From: Rhizomys pruinosus | Lineage: Eukaryota > Chordata > Mammalia > Rodentia > Spalacidae | Assembly (NCBI GenBank): GCA_009823505.1 | Contig: VZQC01007984.1 | Span: 1,410,519-1,474,518 of the forward strand | Direction: 5' to 3' | DNA length: 64,000 bases | Shown here: positions 22,031 to 33,374 of the stretch, in pieces | Layout of the letters: each line of letters begins with the position of its first letter | Numbering within the stretch: position 1 is the stretch's first letter | The notes under the pieces: model-generated | What the model was told of the DNA's origin: nothing | Seen by the model: the letters and a program-made list of their open reading frames with translations, nothing else | Databases searched by the model: none | Made by a program: the position numbers and the translations under genes

Positions 22031-25000
22031 GCAGTCAAAGAGCTGAAAACAGAGACTTCACCAGTTTTTAACCAGAAGGGGGCAAGTAAAGATGGCTGAG
22101 AAACATCTTTAAAAAAAAAGTGTTCAACAAAATTGGGCTTGTGAGAGATGGCCTAAAGCGGTTTTTTAAGAGTAATGCCAACCACTCTTTACAGGAAGGG
22201 ACCATGGGTTGATCCCAAGCCACCCACATGGCCGGCTGAGAAACCTCGTAAGAAATCCCAATTCCCAGGAGAACACACTGTTCTTTCCAGGGGAATCCGA
22301 CACCCCTCTTTTACCTCCACAGCATGCACAGGCACGGGTTGCACAGAACCTGAATGCAGACAAGCACATTCCTAACACATACAGAAAAATAAATTATAAA
22401 AAAAAGAAAGTTTAAAAAAAAAATTTTAAAAAAAGAAGTCACATTGGGGCTGGAGAGCATGGGCCTAGTGGTTAAGAGCAATGGACCTGCTTCTTACAGG
22501 ACCCTGGGTTTGATCCCCCGCACCCACATGGTGGCTGAGAGCCATCTTTTAAAACATAACTCCAATTCCAAGAAATCTTACACTCTCTTCTTCTGCCTCC
22601 TCTCTCACCATCTTCCTAGCAATTTTTGGCGACATGGGTGCACCAAACCTACACGCAGACAAAATAGAAAATAATTTTGTTAAAAAAGAGTCTGCAAAAC
22701 AGTCATTAATAATTAGGGAATGCAAATTCTTATAAATTAAACACCACTCTCCTTACTAAATGATCATAAATCACTCCTAGAAGACCGGCCAAGTCACAAA
22801 GACAAAAGAAAGGGGGTTATTATTGAGGTTTTGTTTTGAGTAACCATGGATAATCATCCGCTCCACTCTGAGTGGAATTAACATGTGACGTACACTTTTT
22901 GACAGCCAGCAAAGGCCCTTATATAATAGACTCATACGCTGTTGGCAGATTGACCAGACCGGTTAGAGTTCGAGGTATCATAAATGGGAGGTCTTTCGGT
23001 GTTCTTTACAGTGTCGGTTTGTTGCAGGGGGTGCAACCGGACTCACGTTCGGGGGTGGCGATTTAATGCAACAGCTTTTTAAGTTTTAACTTGGCCTAGC
23101 GTCATTTAAAACTCAGTCCTGCTGGTCACGAAAACGCATGTGCAAAGATGTATACCCAACCATAAAGACTTGGCCAAAATGACGCCTGCCCACCTGACCC
23201 AGACGTTTTATGCATCTTCTGGGTATATCCTACCCAAGATCATCCTACTGCAGATTATGCACAGCTAAGTTTTATTCAGCTCTCTTCCACAATAGCCATA
23301 GCTAAAACCAACAAATGCCTTCATACTTGTTTGGGCCTGTGGGCTCTACGAGAATGGGCCTACTGTAACCCCTGACCTGATAGAGTTTACGACCTGTCTC
23401 TGGGGTCCTTCGCATGGAGTGACTCGCAAGCCCGATCTCGATTACTATAGCCCAAAGCTATCCCCCACTCTACGTATTTCCTCTCCCCTTCTTTTCTCTC
23501 CACCCCTCCCACCAAGCATATATAAGCCACTGCCTGACGCAATAAATGAGCTTGCTTGACAAGCTCCCACCTGGTGGTTCTTCTTCAGACCATCGACACT
23601 CATCATCCCACTCAGCCCCATCCACCCAAGGAGGCCAGCTGGTGTGAGGCCCCCCCCCGTCTCTCTTCAGGCACACCACACAACTGATGCCTGGGTAACT
23701 AAACTGTGATACATTTACTCAATGGAATTCTATACAGTGGTAAAGAAAGATGACATCATGAACTTTGCAGGTAAATGGAGGAACTCAAGCCATTATGCAG
23801 TGAAGTAACACAGTCCCAGAAAAAAAAAAAAAAAGGTGAATGTTTCCCCATTGGCAGGCAAACTAAGCAACTTTATTATTGTATTTCTTTGTATCTGAAA
23901 GCAAATGTGTTGTTATAATGTGAAATCTCTTAATGGCTCTGAATGAATTGACCTACCACTTATATTCACAACTGTAATTACTGTATATGGGCAGAAGATA
24001 TATATTCGTATTATAGAGTAATATAAAACCAAAGGGGGAAAATGTGAACCCAAAACTGATTGAGGAATTAACATACATTTATTCCCAGGGTCATAATTTT
24101 AATACATATGTATTGTTTATATAGGCATAATTTGAGTAATATAAAGGGGAGGGAACAACAACAACATAAGGATTGTGTCAAAGAACTTACTGATACAGTT
24201 AAATTCTGCTCAAAACAAACAAGCCTCTGTAGGAAAAAAATCCTTGGAACACTGAAGATGAGAAAGATGCAAACATGTATGGCAGAATGCATAAACTGGG
24301 GTGGGGGAGGGGCAGGAGAGGGGAAAGGTATCCACAATCAGGATGAAAAATGATGTATGAAATATACAAAATGTGAATAAAAAAGAAAAGCATAAAAAAA
24401 AACTCAGGCTAATAAAAAAAAAATAAAAAAACTAAACATACAGAACAAAGAGAAGAATACGAAAGCTACAAAAGAAAAAACAAGTCACTATATAAGGACA
24501 GGCCATATGAATTTCATCTGGCTTTCCAATGTAAACTATGAAAGTCAAGAAGAACCTGGACAAAGTATTCTCAGTTCTAAATAACTATAGATGCCAACCA
24601 GAATATTTTACACGGTAAAATGTTTATTATAGTTGGAAGAGGAAAAACATCTTCCAGAACATGAATAGGCTGAAGAATCATATCCAGAAACCAGCCATTC
24701 AGAGAATAATTGAAGCAGAAACAAAGAGCTAAGAAAGGAACGACTATACCAAGAGGGTATAGAAATAACTAAATAAAGTTAACGTAGCTGGGCGTGGTGT
24801 GAACACCTTTAATGCTGCACTTGGGAGGCAGAGGCAGGTGAATTCTTTGTGATTCAAGGCCAGCCTGTCAACGAGGGAGTTCCAGGACGCTGGGGCTAAG
24901 GGAGACCCTGTCTCAAAAACACACACAAAAAAATTTAAAAAAGGAAGTATAACTGTGGAAACACAAAGCTAGACCAAAGAATGCAAACAGAAATTAATAT

Positions 25001-25226
25001 GATGGAAACCAATATACAACTTTAAATATCAATGTACTGAATGTCCCAGTCAAAAGACACATGCTACTCTGGCGTGGTGGTGCACGCCTTTATCCTAGCA
25101 CTCGGAGGCAGAGGCAGGCAGATCTTGTGGAGTTCAAGGCAGCTGGTCTACAGCGAGTTCCAGGACAGCTGAGGCTATAAGGGAGACCCTGTCTCAAAAA
25201 GACCAAAAAAAAAAAAAAAAAAAAAA
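22031..25226 (+). repeat. indel-rich second copy of 18.65-21.52 kb
   Basis: The segment repeats, in order and orientation, the LINE-1, two B2s, solo LTR, LINE-1 3' UTR, ORF1/ORF2 fragment and two B1s of 18650-21522. Differences are mainly short indels, often in homopolymers, rather than substitutions. Landmarks: B2 copies at about 22135-22400 and 22447-22680, LTR at about 23325-23688, 3' UTR at about 23835-24385, B1 at about 24786-24940 and 25070-25226. An unrelated 370-bp block replaces about 100 bp at 22812-23186. It is probably an assembly artefact. Confidence 0.9.
22812..23186. other. unrelated CpG-containing block in the second copy
   Basis: This block has no counterpart in the first copy, where about 100 bp of LINE-1 ORF2 occupies the position (roughly 19324-19425). 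It contains many CpG dinucleotides, unlike the rest of the window, and no recognisable repeat. A short open frame at 22872-23066 encodes nothing recognised. A burst of very low-quality read is the likely source. Confidence 0.6.
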
Positions 25227-25252
25227 AGAAGGATAGTTGAATGGATTAAGAA

Positions 25253-25430
25253 AAACACTTCTTTTTTTTTTTTTTTGTTTTTTGGTCTTTTCGAAACAGA
25301 GTCTCCCTGTAGCCCCAGCTAGCCTGGAACTCACTCATGTGACCAGGCTGGCCTGAACTCACAAGATCCGATCCCTGCCTCTGCCTCCCAAGTGCTAGAT
25401 TAAAGGCATGTGCCACCACGTCCGGCTTAG
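25253..25430 (-). mobile_element. B1 SINE
   Basis: A poly(T) is followed by cgaaacagagtctccctgta and a slightly damaged core (actcatgtgaccaggctggc), ending at the B1 head near 25427. Small indels show that it still lies in the error-prone stretch. Confidence 0.85.
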
Positions 25431-25444
25431 AAATAAAACACTTC

Positions 25445-26475
25445 TTTTTAAAAAAATTTATTGAGCTTTTGTGCATTTCATTCAAACTTTCCCAATCTAA
25501 TGTAGACCCATTTCCCCATCCATGCTCACCCCCCACCAGAGCTCATGCATTCTGCCATACATGTTAAGTCCCGTCTTGCATCTTTTTCTTGGTCATTTTT
25601 AACTTCTTTGATGTAGAAGTTTACTGTTTCAGTCAGTTCTTTGAACAAGTCCTTTTGTTGTTGGTTATTTCCCTTTAATTTATATATATATATATATATA
25701 TATATTTCACACATATATCAAAATAACAGAGTCTGAAAATAAGCTATAGGTTAATTCCAAAACACGCTTATGATTCACATTTTAACAGTAATGTTGCAAG
25801 CAGGTAAAAATAAGCATAACTTAATATTCCTAAGTTACATAGCAAGTTCATGTATGTTTTAATGTACTTTTGAAGAAGAAATTTATTCCTTCTCATAAAT
25901 CTTAGAACTTAGGAAAATAGAGAAATAAACTTCAAGCTGTATCTGCAGTAGCATCAGTCAAAGTGGTATTTACTAAAAAATTACTCAGCTTGACTTACAT
26001 ATAAGGATTTACAGCTAGGATGCACAAATGAGGGACACCATACATCCTTTGTTTTTCTGGGACTGTTTTACTGCACTTAGCAAATAGGTTCTAGTTTCAT
26101 CCATTTACCTTCAAATTTCATGATTTTTCTTTATTGTTGCATAGACTCCATTGTGTAGATATACCACACTTCTATTAGCCACTCATCAGTTGAGAACACT
26201 TGGGTTGCTTCCAGTTCTTCCCTATTGTGAAAAGAGTTTCAATAAACATGCTTGTGCACATATTTCTTCATCTTTTGGGAATATACCCAGGAATGGTATG
26301 ACTGGGTCAAGTGATAGGCTCATTTTGAGTCTTTTAAGAGTTTTCCACACTGCTTTACATAAGAGTTACAGGAGTTTGCATTCCCACCAGCAGTGAATGA
26401 GTGTTCCCCTTTCCCCACAAGCTCTTCAGCATTTACTATCATTTGCTTTCTTGATCATAGCCAGTCTTTGTTGTT
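25445..26475 (-). mobile_element. LINE-1 3' part, minus strand
   Basis: A poly(T)-like start leads to the 3' UTR (with a reversed G-rich tract near 25530) and, from about 26010, ORF2 C-terminal coding in reverse, including the zinc-knuckle region near 26390. It is 5'-truncated at about 26475. An (AT)n run of about 26 bp lies at 25680-25705. Confidence 0.8.
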
Positions 26476-26499
26476 GCTGTTTTTGTTGTTACTTTTTTA

Positions 26500-26802
26500 T
26501 TACTTAATATATTTTAAGGGATTCACAATATAAGAGCACAGTTGTTTTCAAATCACGTTGACGTTACTGTTTGCCATACAGTTAGGTAATTGCTGCTAGC
26601 ATCCACAGATGAGGGATACCATTTGTCGTTTGTTTTTCTGGGACTGTGTTACTTCACTTAGCATGATATCTTCTAGCTCCAGCCATTTACCTGCAAAGCT
26701 CACGATGTCATCTTTCTTTGCCACGGCATAGAACTCCATTGTGTAGATGTACCATATTTTCTCTATCAACTCCTCAGTTGAGGGATACTTGGGTTGGTTC
26801 CA
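26500..26802 (-). mobile_element. LINE-1 3' end, minus strand, cut at N
   Basis: The 3' UTR is followed by an intact ORF2 C-terminus in reverse (WYIYTMEFYAVAKKDD, SQKNKRQMVSLICGC, stop near 26596). The well-kept frame suggests a young copy. It stops abruptly at the N at 26803, so the 5' side is missing from the assembly. Confidence 0.85.
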
Positions 26803-26803
26803 N
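26803..26803. other. single N at assembly join
   Basis: An isolated N joins minus-strand LINE-1 ORF2 directly to the inside of a plus-strand B2. Confidence 0.95.
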
Positions 26804-26995
26804 GCCGACTGCTCTTGCAGAGGACCCGGGTTCAATCCCCAGCACCCACATTGCAGCTGAGAACCATCTTTAACTCCAGTTCCAGGGGAATCCGACACCC
26901 TCTTCTGACCTCCGTGGCATTGCACGACATGGGTGCACAAACCTACATGCAGACAGTACATTCATACACATACAAACATAAATAAAATTTTAAAT
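26804..26995 (+). mobile_element. B2 SINE, 5' end cut by N
   Basis: It starts inside the B2 head (gccgactgctcttgcagagg) immediately after the N and runs to a normal A-rich tail. It lacks the 17-bp internal duplication. The missing first 40 or so bases are probably an assembly loss, not a biological truncation. Confidence 0.9.
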
Positions 26996-28044
26996 ATATA
27001 TATTAAATAAATAAAAATCACACACACAAAAAAGCCTGTTGTAGAGCAGAGTTTATTTTTTTAATAACAAGAATGTAACTCAACCTCTACCTTTCACCTT
27101 GCACAAAAGTCAAATCTAAATGGATCAAAGATCTCAATATGAAACCTGAAACTCTGAATATGTTAAAAGATAATATAGGAAGTAACCTACAACATATAGG
27201 TGTAGGAAAAGACTTTCTAAGTCAGACAACACTTGCACAGGACCAAAGGTCAACAATCAACAAGTGGGACCTTATTAAACTAAAAAGCTTCTGTATAGCA
27301 AAAGGAACAATCAAAGAAGTGAAGAGGAAACCCACAGACTGGGAGAAAATTTTCACCAGTGACACATCTCACAGAGGTTTAATATGCAGAGTATATAAAC
27401 TGTTCAAAAAACAAAGGTTGAAGAAAATAAGTGATTCAATTAAAAGATGGGCTAAAAATGTGAACAGAGATCTCTCAAGAGAAGAACTTAAGATAGCTCA
27501 GAAACACCTTAAAAACTGTTCAACATCATTAGTAATTAAGTAAATGCAAATCAAAACCACATTAAGATTTCATCTTACACTGGTAAGATTAGCTATGATC
27601 AAGAAAACAAACAACACTAATTGTTGGAGAGGGTGTGGAGAAAGGGGAACACTTATTCATTGCTGGTGGGATTGCAAAATTGTGCAGACTCTATGGAAAG
27701 CAGTGTGGAGAACACTTAAAAGACTAAAAATGAACTTACCATTTGACCCAATTATACCACTGCTAGGTATATACCCAAAGGATGCATCCTGTAGCAGAGA
27801 TATATGCACAGCCATATTTATGGCTGGTCTTTTCACAATAGCAAATAGCTGGAAGCAGCCCACACGTCCTCAACTGATGAGTGGCTAATGAAGATGTGGT
27901 ACATTTATACAATGGAGTTCTACGCATCAGTGAAAAAGGATGACTTCATGAATTTTGTAGGCAAATGGATGGAACTGGAGACTGTTATGCTGAGTGAGGT
28001 GACACAGTCTCAGAAAAACAGATGATGTGTTATCCCTCATTTGT

Positions 28045-28208
28045 GTTTTTTTTTTTTTTCTTTTTGGTATTTTCGAGATGGGTTTCCCTGTAGCCCCAGC
28101 TGTCCTGGAACTCACTCTGTAGACCAGGCTGGCCTTGAACTCACAAAGATCCGCCTGCCTCTGCCTCCAGAGTGCTAGGATTAAAGGCATGTGCCACCAC
28201 GCCTGGCT
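28045..28208 (-). mobile_element. B1 SINE
   Basis: Full-length reverse B1 with poly(T) at about 28047-28059 and head near 28206, inserted in the LINE-1 3' UTR; the motif catttgtg occurs on both sides. Confidence 0.93.
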
Positions 28209-28432
28209 CATTTGTGGTTTCTAATACCAAATCTCTAGATGTAAATTAAAATGAGTAACCAGTCAATAAAGATAACATCAAATAATTGTTATTACCATAG
28301 ATATAACTTGAAATGTATGTTTTTATTTTTTTCCCATCTAAGATTTAAGACTATGTAAAGATAGAACAGTTAAGGGATGAACTAATTTCGATAAAAGTTA
28401 CTGCCACTTCTATCATAGTATGTAACGTCTAC

Positions 28433-28587
28433 ATTTTTTTTTTGTCTTTTCAAGACAGGGTTTGCCTGCAGCCCCAGCTGTCCTGGAACTCACTCTGTAG
28501 ACCAGGCGGGCCTTGAACTCACAAAGATCTGCCTGCCTCTACCTCCCAAGTGCTAGGATTAAAGGTGTGCGCCACCATACCCAGCTT
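28433..28587 (-). mobile_element. B1 SINE with target duplication
   Basis: Full-length reverse B1. The flanks taacgtctac (28423-28432) and taatgtctac (28589-28598) form a target duplication with one difference. Confidence 0.92.
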
Positions 28588-28703
28588 ATAATGTCTACTT
28601 TTAAAGTAACTAATGGAATCACAAAGATATAATATCAATTTCGTGTTCTACTAAGTACACATGGCCTCTTCCTACTTACCAGTTACACTCCTTTGAAACT
28701 TGA

Positions 28704-28704
28704 N
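28704..28704. other. single N at assembly join
   Basis: An isolated N. Clean 3' UTR lies to its left and error-rich LINE-1 RT sequence to its right. Confidence 0.95.
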
Positions 28705-30536
28705 CAGTTTCAGTAAAGTGGCAGTTACAAAACCAATCTACAAAAACAGTAACCGTTCTATATGGCAAAACAAGCAAGTGGGGAAGTAGTACATGGAACT
28801 CTTCATTTTACATTCCCTCAAAAATGAACAATTCTCAGAATAAATTGACCAAGATAGTAATCTTGTAACATCTAGAATTTAAAAATCTCTTGAAAGCTTG
28901 AAGAACGACCAGAGAAGATGCGAAGGATCTTCATATGTCATGGATTGGAAAATTATTGTGAAGTAAAAATGACCATCCTTCCACATTAATAACATATTCA
29001 ATCACCTCAACTAAAAATCCCCATTGATTTTTCTCACAGAATCTAAACTCAAAATCTTTAAATTCATGTGAAAAAAAAAACGGACCGCTGGATATCCAGA
29101 GAACTTGAAGCTAAAAGAGGAATACAGGGGTAATATCTAATGGCCAGATTTTCATCTCTACTAACAAGAGATATAGTTCATAAAACATCATGGTATGGCA
29201 TAAAATAGACCCATCAGAATCAATGGATATAAAGATGAAGACCCAGACTCAAGTAATAACATTTCGCCTCCGGGATTACCACGGTACAAAAGAAGAAACT
29301 ATCGACCCGACCTTGCCACGGGAAAGTTACTGAAAATGTGGAGTCAAAGACATCAAGGAAACCGTGAATACTCGAAGTGGGAAAGAGATAAATTAAGGCA
29401 AGGTAACCGACAAACATATAGGTGGAAGGAAAAGATTTTCTAATAAGAAAAATGCACAAACGCCATTAATGCGGGAACTAAGGAAACAATAACAAGGGGA
29501 GGCCGAGGTGGACTGACAATAGCGTAGAAGCCACGAATCAAAGAATCAACAGAACAGGAAGAGAAAACCCACAGACGGGGGGAAGGAAATCTGCACAGTG
29601 AGCATTGCTATCGACGGGTGTACACTGTACAGAAATAATAACTCTCAAAAACAAAGGTCCAGGAAAGAAATGGGTCTGAATAAAGATGAGACCAAAGATT
29701 AGGCCAAGAACTAAGGTTAGAAAAATATCTACAGTAAATTGCTCAAGAGAAGTGAAACGAATGATTGGCTCGAATGAACACCGTTAAAGCTGGAGCAACA
29801 GCAGGTAGATAGGATTAAGGCAAGGCAAAGTGAAGACGTACAATTAAGAGGGTCTTGTCTACTGGTTAAGATTAACTATTAGATCAATGAAGTAGCCCTA
29901 GTGGTTGTAAGAGCACCGACTGCTCTTGCAGAGGACCGGTTTTTTTTTCATCCCAGCACCGCACACGGCAGCTAAGACACCATCTGTTAATTCCAATTCC
30001 AGGAGAACTGCCAATCCAGGGGAATCCGAGGAACCTCTTTCCTGACCTCCTGCGGCCATTGGCACGACATGGGGGCACAAACCTACTGCAGACGGTACAT
30101 TCATACAACGTACCAAAATAATATTTAAAATAATAAATAACAAAAAAGGAAACAAAGGTCACTAATTGTTGGAGAGGGTTGTGGAGAAGGGAGAACATCT
30201 TATTCACTGTGGCGAGATTGCAAACTCAGCAGCCCTATGGAAATCAGTAAGTGGAAACTCTTAAAAGACTGAAACAATGAAACTTACCATTTCAACCCCA
30301 TTAGTTACCACGCCTAGTCATGGTTATTACAAAGGATGCATCCTATAGCAGAGGGATTAAGTGCACACTACCATGTTTATGCTGCTCTTCACATAGCAAA
30401 GAAGCTAGAAGCAGCCCGATGTCTTCAAACTAATGAGTGGAATAATGAAAATGTAGTATATTTTTACAATGGAGGTTCTATGCAGCATTGAAAAGGGATG
30501 AATTCATGAATTTTATAGGCAAATGGAGGGGCACTT
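28705..30536 (+). pseudogene. degraded LINE-1 ORF2, error-rich
   Basis: The order of LINE-1 ORF2 segments from the RT (cagtttcagtaaagtggcag) to the C-terminus (near 30500) can be followed, but frequent indels and inserted bases destroy every frame; 29250-29880 is barely recognisable. CpG dinucleotides are common there. A noisy B2 lies at about 29890-30135. The segment ends at an abrupt switch to minus-strand LINE-1 near 30531-30537. Confidence 0.7.
29890..30135 (+). mobile_element. B2 SINE, error-rich
   Basis: Recognisable from agtggttgtaagagcaccga to the tail, with many small insertions. It appears to carry the long-subtype duplication (aattccaattccaggagaac). Confidence 0.8.
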
Positions 30537-30559
30537 GAGGTGGTTCCAGCTCTTTGCTA

Positions 30560-30940
30560 TTATGAAGAGAGCTGCAATAAACATAGATGTGTATGTCTAT
30601 AGTAGGATGAGTCTTGTGGGTATATACCCAGGAGTGGTATGACTGTGTCAGGTGGTAGGTTCATTTTGAGTCTTTTCATAAGATTGTGATGAAGACTTTT
30701 CATCACAACTGCTTTCCATAGTACTTGTATGAGTGTACATTCCCACCAGCAGTGGATGAGTGTTCCCCTTTGCCTATAACCTCTCCAACACTTGGTATCA
30801 TTTGTTTTCTTGATCCTAGCCAGTCTTATCAGAGTGAGATGATATCTTAAAGTGTTTTTTAAATTCATTTCTTTAATTATTAATGATGCTGAACACTTTT
30901 TAAGATGTTTCTCAGCCATCTCTAATTCCTCACTTGTGAA
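30560..30940 (-). pseudogene. LINE-1 ORF2 C-terminal region
   Basis: The frame includes FTSEELEMAEKHLKKCSASL and a cysteine motif [18 protein letters not shown] in which the second cysteine of the usual CX3CX7HX4C pattern is tyrosine. That change, with an extra insert near 30690-30715, would break the zinc-knuckle. Confidence 0.8.
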
Positions 30941-30978
30941 GTCTCTGTTCAGCTCTTTTTTAAAAAACAATATTTATT

Positions 30979-31190
30979 TGGGGCTGGATAGATGGCCTAG
31001 CGGTTAAGAGCGCTGACTGCTCTTGCAGAGAACCTGGGTTCAATCCCCAGCACCCACATGGCAGCTGAGAACCATCTTTAACTCCAGTTCCAGGGGAATC
31101 CGAAATGCTCTTCTGACCTCCATGGCATTGTACGACATGGGTGCACAGACCTACATGCAGACAGTACATTCCTACACATAAAAAATAATT
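30979..31190 (+). mobile_element. B2 SINE, left arm of inverted pair
   Basis: Short-subtype B2 (ggggctggatagatggccta onward), tail at about 31190. It lies tail-to-tail with the next B2. Confidence 0.93.
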
Positions 31191-31194
31191 TTTT

Positions 31195-31393
31195 GTGTGT
31201 AGGAATGTACTTTCTGCTTGTAGGTTGGTGCACCTGTGTCGTGCAATGCCACAGAGGTCAGAAGAGGGCATCAGATTCCCCTGGAACTGGAATTAAAGAC
31301 AGTTCTTAGCTGCCATGTGGGTGCTGGGAATCGAACCTGGGTCCTCTGCAAGAGTAGTCGGTGCTTTTAACCACTGAGCCATCTCTCCAGCCC
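31195..31393 (-). mobile_element. B2 SINE, right arm of inverted pair
   Basis: Short-subtype B2 in reverse, ending at the head agccatctctccagcccc. The 16-bp sequence ctctgttcagctcttt flanks the pair at 30943-30958 and 31394-31409, so this copy inserted first and the plus-strand copy entered its tail. Confidence 0.93.
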
Positions 31394-31904
31394 CTCTGTT
31401 CAGCTCTTTACTCCATCTTTTGAGTGAATCATTTCTTTTCTTTCTTCATTGTTTTTTGAGTATTTTATATATTCTGGAAGTTAATGCTTCATCAGATGTA
31501 TCAGCAGCGAAGGTTTCCTCTCACTCTGTTGGTTTTCTCTTTACTTCCCTGATTTTTTCTTTTGCTGTATAGAAGCTTTTGAGTTTAATGAGGTCCCACA
31601 TGTCAATTGTTGACCTTAGTTCCTGTGCAGCTGCTGTCTGATTTAGAAAGTCTTTTCCTATGCCTATGCCTTATAGGTTGCTGCCAATATTTTCTTCTAT
31701 CACCTTCAGAGTTTTGGGGTTCATATTGAGGTCTGTGATCCATTTGGAGTTGATTTTTGAACAGGGTGAGAGGTAGAGGTTTAATTTTATTATTCTACAA
31801 TATTGATCCAGTTTTGCCAACACCATTTGCTGAAGATGCTCTTTCCTCCATTGTGTCTTCTTGGCCCCTTGTCAAATATGAGGTGGCAGAAATTGTATGT
31901 GCTT

Positions 31905-32260
31905 GTATTAGTCATTTTTCTGTTGCTGTGATAAAACCACCATGACCAAGGGAAGTTATAAAAGGAAGAGTTTATTTGAGCTTACAATTGACGGTTGCAG
32001 GGAATTGTGGCGGGAGGCACGGTGGCCAGGGCTGGAGCAGAAAGCCAAAGTTCACACCTTGCAATGAGCACAGGAAGTCAAGAGAGAGAGAGAGAATGGA
32101 GACTGCAAGCCTTATTAAACTCACTAAGCCCACCCCCAGTGACATACTTCCTTCAGCATGGCCATACCTTCTAAGACCTCTCAGAACAGTACCACCAACT
32201 GGGGACAAAATGTCTGAATACTTAAAGCCTATGTGGGACACTCTCATTCAAACCACCACA
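31905..32260 (+). repeat. medium-reiteration rodent repeat inside LINE-1
   Basis: It begins tattagtcatttttctgttg and ends cattcaaaccaccaca. The internal ttataaaaggaagagtttat and accaactggggacaaaatg are typical of a widespread rodent repeat related to the one at 8.2-9.0 kb. LINE-1 ORF2 continues on both sides. The family name is not asserted. Confidence 0.7.
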
Positions 32261-32726
32261 GAGCTCAAGTTTGGATCTTCAGTTTTGTTCCATTAATCTG
32301 CAGGTCTGTTTCTGTGTCAGTACCAAGCTGTTTTTATGACTATAGCCTTGTAGTATAGTTTGATGTCTGGTATAGAAATCCCCCCTGTATTGCTCTCTTT
32401 TTGCTCAGGGTTGCTTTGGCTATTCAGGGTCTTTTGTTTTTCCATATGAAATTAAGGATTTTTTTCCAAGCCTGTGAAGAAACTCTTGGGGATTTTAATT
32501 GGGATTGCATTGAGTCTGTATATTGATTTGGATAGAATGGACATTGTTACTATATTAATTTTTCCAATCCATGAGCATGGGAGGTCTTTCCATCTTCTGA
32601 TGTCTTCTTCAATTTCCTTTTTCAGCAGTTTAAAATTTTTGTTGTAGAGATCTTTAGTGTCTTTGGTTAGGTTTTTTTCTTAGGTATTTTATTGTTTTTG
32701 AGGCTATTGTGAGTGGGAAGGTCTTT

Positions 32727-33374
32727 TTATATTCCTTCTTCAGTTGCTTGTTGTTGGTGTAAAGAAAATTTTTCTAGGTTAATTTTGTATCCCATCACTT
32801 TTCTGAAACTCTTAATCATTTCTAGGAGTTGTCTAGTGGAGTTTTTAGCATCCCTTAGGTAAATTATCATATCATCTGCAAAAAAGGGATAGTTAACTTC
32901 CTCTTTTCCAATTAGTACTCCTTTAATTTCCTTTTCTTGCCTTACTGCTCTAGGAATTGCTTCAAGCACTATATTGAAGAGGAGTGGTGACAGGGGGCAG
33001 CCTTGCTGAGTTCCAACCTTTTAGAGGAATGGTTCTTACCTTTCTCCATTTTGGATGATATTGGCTGTGGGTTTCTTGTATATGGCTTTGATAATGTTGA
33101 CAAATGATTTCTCGAATCCAATTCCCTCTAGGACTTTAAGCATGAAAGGATGCTGGATTTTGTAATAGGCCTTTTCTGTATCAATTGAGATGATTATGTG
33201 GTTTTTGTCTTTCAGTCTATTTATATGTTTTATGATATTTATTGATTTTCGTATGTTGAACAATCCCTGCATCTCTGGTATGAATCCAACTTGGTCATGA
33301 TGGACGATCTTTTTGATGTGGGTTTGTATGCAGTTTGCAAGTATTTTGTTGAGAATTTTTGCATCTGTGTTCAT
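32727..33374 (-). pseudogene. LINE-1 reverse transcriptase domain, frameshifted
   Basis: Two minus-strand frames cover the RT palm. 33036-33374 reads [20 protein letters not shown] with [19 protein letters not shown] and [10 protein letters not shown]; the first catalytic aspartate (IDTEKAY) is present. 32727-32969 reads [16 protein letters not shown], with the FADD active-site motif intact. A frameshift near 33000 separates them. Confidence 0.9.

Larger units (their letters stand above)
27040..28703 (+). mobile_element. LINE-1 ORF2 C-terminus and 3' UTR
   Basis: ORF2 is open from 27139 to 27888 apart from one TAA at 27541-27543, just before [10 protein letters not shown]. The [18 protein letters not shown] cysteine motif (CX3CX7HX4C) is intact. 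The 3' UTR begins near 28030 and is interrupted by two B1s. The 3' UTR matches the copy at 47.2 kb (gataacatcaaataattg-type sequence). The element ends at the N at 28704. Confidence 0.85.
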
